A stretch of DNA of 64,000 bases from the NCBI GenBank assembly GCA_030522415.1, contig CM060131.1, positions 8,086,203-8,150,202 on the forward strand, given 5' to 3'. Position numbers and translations under genes: made by a program. This DNA comes from Channallabes apus (taxonomy: Eukaryota > Chordata > Actinopteri > Siluriformes > Clariidae). Below, in pieces: positions 63,640-64,000 of this stretch (position 1 is its first letter; each line of letters starts with the position of its first letter). The notes beneath the pieces were generated by a model. The model made no database searches and was not told the DNA's origin. It worked only from the letters and a program-made list of their open reading frames with translations.

Positions 63640-64000
63640 GTGGAGTGTTCAAGTCAAACCGGGACTTCTGAATTCTGATTGTGCAGAATAACAGAACACC
63701 GTTATGACAGTAAGTTCTCTCTGTAATCCCCTGTTACAATAATGTACTTACCTCAGCATTTCACTAGTGCATGGATGCCATCAAGGTAGAACGATTTCGT
63801 GCCAGAGCCATGATCAGACTGTCTGCTTCATGTCAGAAACACTGGCCTCCCAGGAACTCCCTCAATGGGCCAAACGTCAGCATTGTTCTGGGGGTGTGGC
63901 AATCACTCCCAGCCGAGTTCCTGTAATGTGCAAGTGATGTTCTTGATTGATTGTGTGAGCACTTCTCACAGATCAATGCGTCTCCTCTGCAAGTTAACAA
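63640..64000 (-). mobile_element. Mariner-like deletion derivative (copy 4), cut by window end
   Basis: Left terminus GTTCAAGTCAAACCGGGACT and the downstream blocks ACACTGGCCTCCCAGGAACT and CAATCACTCCCAGCCGAG match copy 1 closely. It continues past the window edge. Confidence 0.78.

Overview
The window is animal nuclear DNA, most likely from a teleost fish. The protein-coding content is split into about twenty short exons with GT-AG introns. It is surrounded by Tc1/mariner and hAT transposon fossils, tRNA-derived SINEs ending in tails such as GAATGAATGAATGA, and long (TA)n, (CA)n and (TC)n microsatellites. The repeat mix resembles ostariophysan fish such as catfish or cyprinids, but I cannot fix the species from sequence alone.

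One gene is convincingly present: the plus-strand orthologue of ARHGEF17 (TEM4/p164-RhoGEF), a Rho guanine-nucleotide exchange factor. I assembled 20 coding exons from 21871 to 59449. All introns are GT-AG, every junction keeps the frame, and the product is 1030 residues. Exons 2 to 6 encode the DH catalytic domain, exons 7 to 11 the PH-like region, exon 13 and the start of exon 14 an acidic Ser/Pro linker, and exons 12 and 14 to 20 a WD40-like beta-propeller ending in the family's Leu-Leu-Leu-Trp-Arg-Val terminus. The long first exon of known vertebrate ARHGEF17, which encodes roughly 1000 residues including the actin-binding part, is not in this window. Its place is taken by a 64-residue Gly-rich acidic first exon with an in-frame stop just upstream.

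Layout: 1 to 21.5 kb has no recognisable gene and holds Tc1 and mariner fossils, a hAT fossil with a BED zinc finger, SINEs and simple repeats. It includes a nest in which two Tc1-like elements sit inside an older mariner (about 16.0-19.8 kb). 21.5 to 22.1 kb is the presumed alternative promoter and first exon. 22.1 to 33.0 kb is a large repeat-laden intron 1. 33 to 59.4 kb carries the remaining exons, with introns holding SINEs, a hAT element with a perfect 8-bp target duplication next to exon 18, and two degenerate tandem repeats. 59.45 to about 60.6 kb is the 3' UTR with a candidate poly(A) signal. From there to 64 kb only repeats are visible.

No rRNA gene, true tRNA gene, CRISPR array or prokaryotic feature was seen. 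The most interesting observations are the short N-terminal isoform, the nested transposons, a near-intact Tc1 transposase with one stop codon, two near-perfect hairpins, and transposon or microsatellite material at the splice acceptors of exons 2, 17 and 18. Statements about family membership rest on recognition of conserved motifs, not on database searches.
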